From positions 310,001 to 374,000 of the forward strand of contig NZ_AUEP01000005.1 in NCBI RefSeq assembly GCF_000426045.1: a stretch of DNA of 64,000 nt, written 5' to 3'. Position 1 is the stretch's first letter. Each line of letters opens with the position of its first letter. Origin of the DNA: Marmoricola sp. URHB0036. GTDB lineage: Bacteria; Actinomycetota; Actinomycetes; Propionibacteriales; Nocardioidaceae. Shown here piece by piece: positions 59,812-64,000 of the stretch. The translations under genes were made by a program, and so were the position numbers. The notes under the pieces are model-generated. The model had not been told where the DNA came from and ran no database searches. It saw nothing but the letters and a program-made list of their open reading frames with translations.

Positions 59812-60303
59812 ATGGCATCTCGGAACGACGTTCACTGGCTGACCAGTGATCAACAGAAGGCATGGCGGGCCTACATCATGGGCACCGAGCTGCTGAACCA
59901 TCAGCTCGACCGTGAGCTGCGCGAGGAGCACGACATCTCCTTCAGCGAGTACGAGATCCTCGTGCGTCTCTCCGAGGCCGAGGACGGCCGGATGCGGATG
60001 GCGATCCTCGCCGACGCCATGTCCCACTCGCGCAGTCGGGTGACCCACACCATCGCCCGGATGGAACGCGCCGACCTGGTGGTGCGTGAGGCATCCCGGG
60101 CCGACGGACGCGGGGTCGAGGCGGTGATGACCGAGGAGGGCCGACGGGTGCTGATCGCCGCGGCTCCGACGCACGTCCGCGGCGTGCGCGAGCACCTGGT
60201 CGACCTGGCCTCCAAGCAGGACTTCGCCGCCCTCGGGCGCATCTTCGACGAGGTCAGCGACCGTCTGCTGCGCGCCAAGCCCGACGAGGCCGACATCCGC
60301 TGA
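59812..60303 (+). CDS. MarR-family regulator
   Basis: This is a 163-residue MarR-type winged-helix dimeric regulator. The DNA-binding part reads DISFSEYEILVRLSEAED, MRMAILADAMSHSRSRVTHT (recognition helix) and RMERADLVVREASRADGRGV (wing). It probably controls the divergent YceI gene and itself; the signal is unknown, though many YceI/MarR pairs respond to oxidants or lipids. ATG 59812 has TACACT six bases upstream. It is convergent with ettA, 19 bases between the stops. Confidence 0.9.
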   Translation: MASRNDVHWLTSDQQKAWRAYIMGTELLNHQLDRELREEHDISFSEYEILVRLSEAEDGRMRMAILADAMSHSRSRVTHTIARMERADLVVREASRADGRGVEAVMTEEGRRVLIAAAPTHVRGVREHLVDLASKQDFAALGRIFDEVSDRLLRAKPDEADIR

Positions 60304-60322
60304 CCCCGCGCTGGGCTCGACC

Positions 60323-62005
<1,683 letters not shown>

Positions 62006-62050
62006 GGTCCAGCCAGCCTAGGCGCCCACCCCCGCCGGCGCCGAAACGGG

Positions 62051-62521
62051 TCAGGCCGCGGTCGGGTCCGTGCGCACCTCCCCTGCCGAGTCGAGCTGGG
62101 GACCGTCGGGCTCGTAGGCGTGCACCATCTCGCGGACCGCCTCGTTCTCCCGCGGGTCGCGGCCCGAGCGGGCCGTCTTGACGAAGCTGCTGGTCCCCCG
62201 GTTGAGGTCATGGCCCACGAAGGTGGCATCGATGATCCAGCTCACGGAGCTGGACTTGTCCTCGCGCTCCCACACGTCCACGCGCACACGACCGTGGACC
62301 ACCACGGCGTCGCCGCGCTGGAGGCTCTCCTTGACGTTGCGGGCCAGCCCGCGCCAGCAGTTGACTGTGAACCACGAGGTCTGGCCGTCGACCCAGCTGC
62401 CGTTGCGGAGGTAGCGCGGGGTCGACCCCACGCGGAAGGACGCGCACTGGGTCTCCCCGACGTCGCGGAGGTCCACGTCTCCCCCGACCCAGCCCTGCAG
62501 TGTCACGTACGACTCGTTCAT
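62051..62521 (-). CDS. Single-stranded DNA-binding protein paralogue lacking the acidic tip
   Basis: This 156-residue OB-fold SSB contains SYVTLQGWVGGDVDLRD (4-20), SWFTVNCWRGLARNVKESLQ (49-68) and VVVHGRVRVDVWEREDKSS. It binds ssDNA as a homotetramer. The C-terminus ends EVRTDPTAA without the acidic DDDIPF-type tip that recruits other proteins, and the tail is short; it is therefore more like the auxiliary SsbB of actinobacteria than the replicative SSB. ATG 62521 has AAGGACGG upstream. A pair of direct repeats (62601-62640) lies in its promoter region. Confidence 0.88.
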   Translation of the reverse strand: MNESYVTLQGWVGGDVDLRDVGETQCASFRVGSTPRYLRNGSWVDGQTSWFTVNCWRGLARNVKESLQRGDAVVVHGRVRVDVWEREDKSSSVSWIIDATFVGHDLNRGTSSFVKTARSGRDPRENEAVREMVHAYEPDGPQLDSAGEVRTDPTAA

Positions 62522-62600
62522 GTCTCTGTCCGTCCTTCCTGGTCCGCTCATGTGCGAACCAGTCCAGCCGCGGGCGTCGTACGACGGAAGCAGCTGTTGC

Positions 62601-62640
62601 CGGGCTGTGGACCGAGGCCAGGAGCACACGGGCTGTGGAC
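62601..62640. repeat. Two direct CGGGCTGTGGAC repeats before the ssb paralogue
   Basis: Copies at 62601-62612 and 62629-62640, start-to-start 28 bp, in the 128-bp gap between the GTPase stop and the ssb start. TGTGGA is part of a DnaA-box-like sequence, so a replication-linked regulator is possible. Confidence 0.5.
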
Positions 62641-62649
62641 GCGAACGGG

Positions 62650-64000
62650 TCACGACCGCGCCGTACGCAAGCCCTCCCAGGTCGCGCGACAGGCCGCCAG
62701 CTCGGCGGCTACCGGCTCGACGACTAGTTCCTCGCAGACCACGGACACGGCTTCGCGCAGGGCCTTGTCGGCCCGCCGCGCCCGCGACCGCGCGCCCACC
62801 GCGATCAGCACTCGGGAGAGCAGGGCCAGGACGACGCCGGCCACCACGCCGCCGACGAGCAGCAGCGTCGGCACCGGGAAGCCGGCGTAGTCCGGCGTGC
62901 CCGGCTGCGGCATCTGGAGGTAGGACATGCCCGCGAGCACTCCGAGCCAGACGGCTCCGAGCAGGGCAGCGCCGAGCAGGATCCACTGGACGCCACGCAC
63001 CGCCCGGCACCAGCCCGGGGTGCCGGAGACCCCGAGCTCGGTGGTGGTGACGGCCCGGTCCAGACGGTCCTCGAGGTCCTCGAACCGTGAGGTCGAGGCA
63101 GTCCGGATCGACCTGACCCACGGTTGGGCGAGACCCTTCGACACCTCGTCGCACATCGAGCGCACGCTCGTCTCGACGCGCGCCTTCTGCACGTAGTCGG
63201 CAGCGGGCATCGAGGACCGTGCGGCTGCGATGACGTCCCTGCCGCTGGTACCCCGGTCGAGGTGGAGCCGACGAAGCGGGTCGGGGCGCAGCCGGGAGAT
63301 CCAGGCCGTCAGCGGCCAGCCGGTCGCGCGGCGGGCGCGGAGGGTGGTGGCGCGCTGCACGGCGTCGACGACGATCGGCACCCCGGCGGAGTCCGCCAGC
63401 GCGTCCACGAGCTCGCGCCGGTCCTTGGCGGTGAGCTCGCGCGGCTGGCTGTCCCCGTTCTGGACCGACAGCGCGGCCGCGGCGTCCGCGATGTCGCCGG
63501 CGAGGCGGGTGCGGGTCGCCGCCTTGTCGGCCACGCGCTTGCCGATGACGCGGCGCAGCTCGTCGATGCCCTCGCCGGTGCGGGCCGAGGTGGCGAGGAG
63601 GGGTACGTCGCCGAGCCCGTCGTCCGCGAGCAGGCGGCGCACGTCGGCGAGCATCTGCTCTCGGCCGTCGGGCGTGACCTCGTCGATGTGGTTGAGCACG
63701 ACCAGCATGACCTCGCGGTGGCTGGCGAGCGGCGCGAGGAAGCGTTGGTGGACGGCGAGGTCGGCGTACTTCTGCGGATCGAGCACCCACACCATCAGGT
63801 CGGTCAGCCCGACCAGCCGCTCGACCTCGAGGTGGTGCGCGACCTCGGTGGAGTCGTGGTCGGGCAGGTCGAGCAGCACCAGTCCGTCGAGCCCGGTGTG
63901 CTGGTGGCCGCGGTCGAGCGTGGAGTCGCGGACGACGCGGTGGCGCGGCGGGATCTCGAGCCACTCGAGCAGCTCGGCGGCCGGGTCCTCGCCCCAGACG
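62650..64000 (-). CDS. YfjP/dynamin-like GTPase with C-terminal membrane segments, N-terminus cut by window edge
   Basis: The visible part (450 codons) is the C-terminal portion of a large GTPase; the P-loop lies beyond the right edge. It includes the G3-type region VLLDLPDHDSTE, then LVVLNHIDEVTPDG with NHID as the G4 motif (NKxD-like), and LLATSARTGEGIDELR (G5-like). A long helical region follows, then two hydrophobic segments (near 62960-62830) and a basic/acidic helical tail. Such proteins usually come as an adjacent pair in actinobacteria, with the second dynamin-like gene probably just outside. A membrane-remodelling or ribosome-linked role is inference. The frame is open to base 64000. 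Confidence 0.85.
   Translation of the reverse strand, partial: VWGEDPAAELLEWLEIPPRHRVVRDSTLDRGHQHTGLDGLVLLDLPDHDSTEVAHHLEVERLVGLTDLMVWVLDPQKYADLAVHQRFLAPLASHREVMLVVLNHIDEVTPDGREQMLADVRRLLADDGLGDVPLLATSARTGEGIDELRRVIGKRVADKAATRTRLAGDIADAAAALSVQNGDSQPRELTAKDRRELVDALADSAGVPIVVDAVQRATTLRARRATGWPLTAWISRLRPDPLRRLHLDRGTSGRDVIAAARSSMPAADYVQKARVETSVRSMCDEVSKGLAQPWVRSIRTASTSRFEDLEDRLDRAVTTTELGVSGTPGWCRAVRGVQWILLGAALLGAVWLGVLAGMSYLQMPQPGTPDYAGFPVPTLLLVGGVVAGVVLALLSRVLIAVGARSRARRADKALREAVSVVCEELVVEPVAAELAACRATWEGLRTARS

Overview
The window is a gene-dense, very GC-rich stretch (roughly 70 percent by eye) of a high-GC Gram-positive chromosome. A Nocardioides-like actinobacterium (Nocardioidaceae) is the best guess. 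Support comes from the families present (GPP34, DUF4233, DUF5130, TIGR03086, an Rv2466c-like oxidoreductase, an SCO7613-type membrane protein, twin ClpP) and from frequent TANNNT hexamers placed 6-7 nt before start codons, as in leaderless actinobacterial mRNAs. The assignment is inference; there is no rRNA or plasmid/phage marker in the window.

Core backbone, minus strand, about 62 kb down to 1: a truncated GTPase, an SSB paralogue and EttA lie at the right end. Further left is metG. Then come rpiB, a Nei/Fpg glycosylase, a PP2C phosphatase, two tRNA genes, trigger factor, a lipase-like hydrolase with an SRPBCC protein, clpP1-clpP2-clpX, folC-DUF4233 (valS is divergent from folC), ndk, and the rod-elongation cluster mreB-mreC-mreD-mrdA-rodA. 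A B12-type radical SAM protein (TIGR03960) and its usual partner (TIGR03936/DUF2344, cut by the left edge) complete this backbone.

Accessory inserts: between rodA and the radical SAM gene sit two paralogous membrane histidine kinases flanking a Ca2+/H+ antiporter. Between the two radical SAM-linked genes lie about 10 kb of non-core genes: a winged-helix protein, a CynX-type MFS transporter, a secreted ScyD-like beta-propeller, a two-component system, a membrane protein, a large ATP-binding LuxR regulator with a DUF4242 protein, and a secreted protein. A second large LuxR regulator at 42-45 kb is divergent from SnoaL-like and hemerythrin genes.

Right part, 46-60 kb: GPP34, TIGR03086 protein, Rv2466c-like oxidoreductase, PepN, DUF5130, MscS channel, an 813-residue membrane protein, truncated haemoglobin, a double hot-dog thioesterase, a 59-residue membrane protein divergent from a TetR regulator with a tandem operator, thiolase, and a YceI/MarR divergent pair.

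Most notable non-coding signal: two intergenic elements (10502-10588 and 23865-23953) share one architecture, palindrome, hairpin, palindrome. Six of the seven differences between their left palindromes form three compensated pairs, and the seventh keeps a G-U pair. No CRISPR array, insertion sequence, prophage or rRNA operon was seen.
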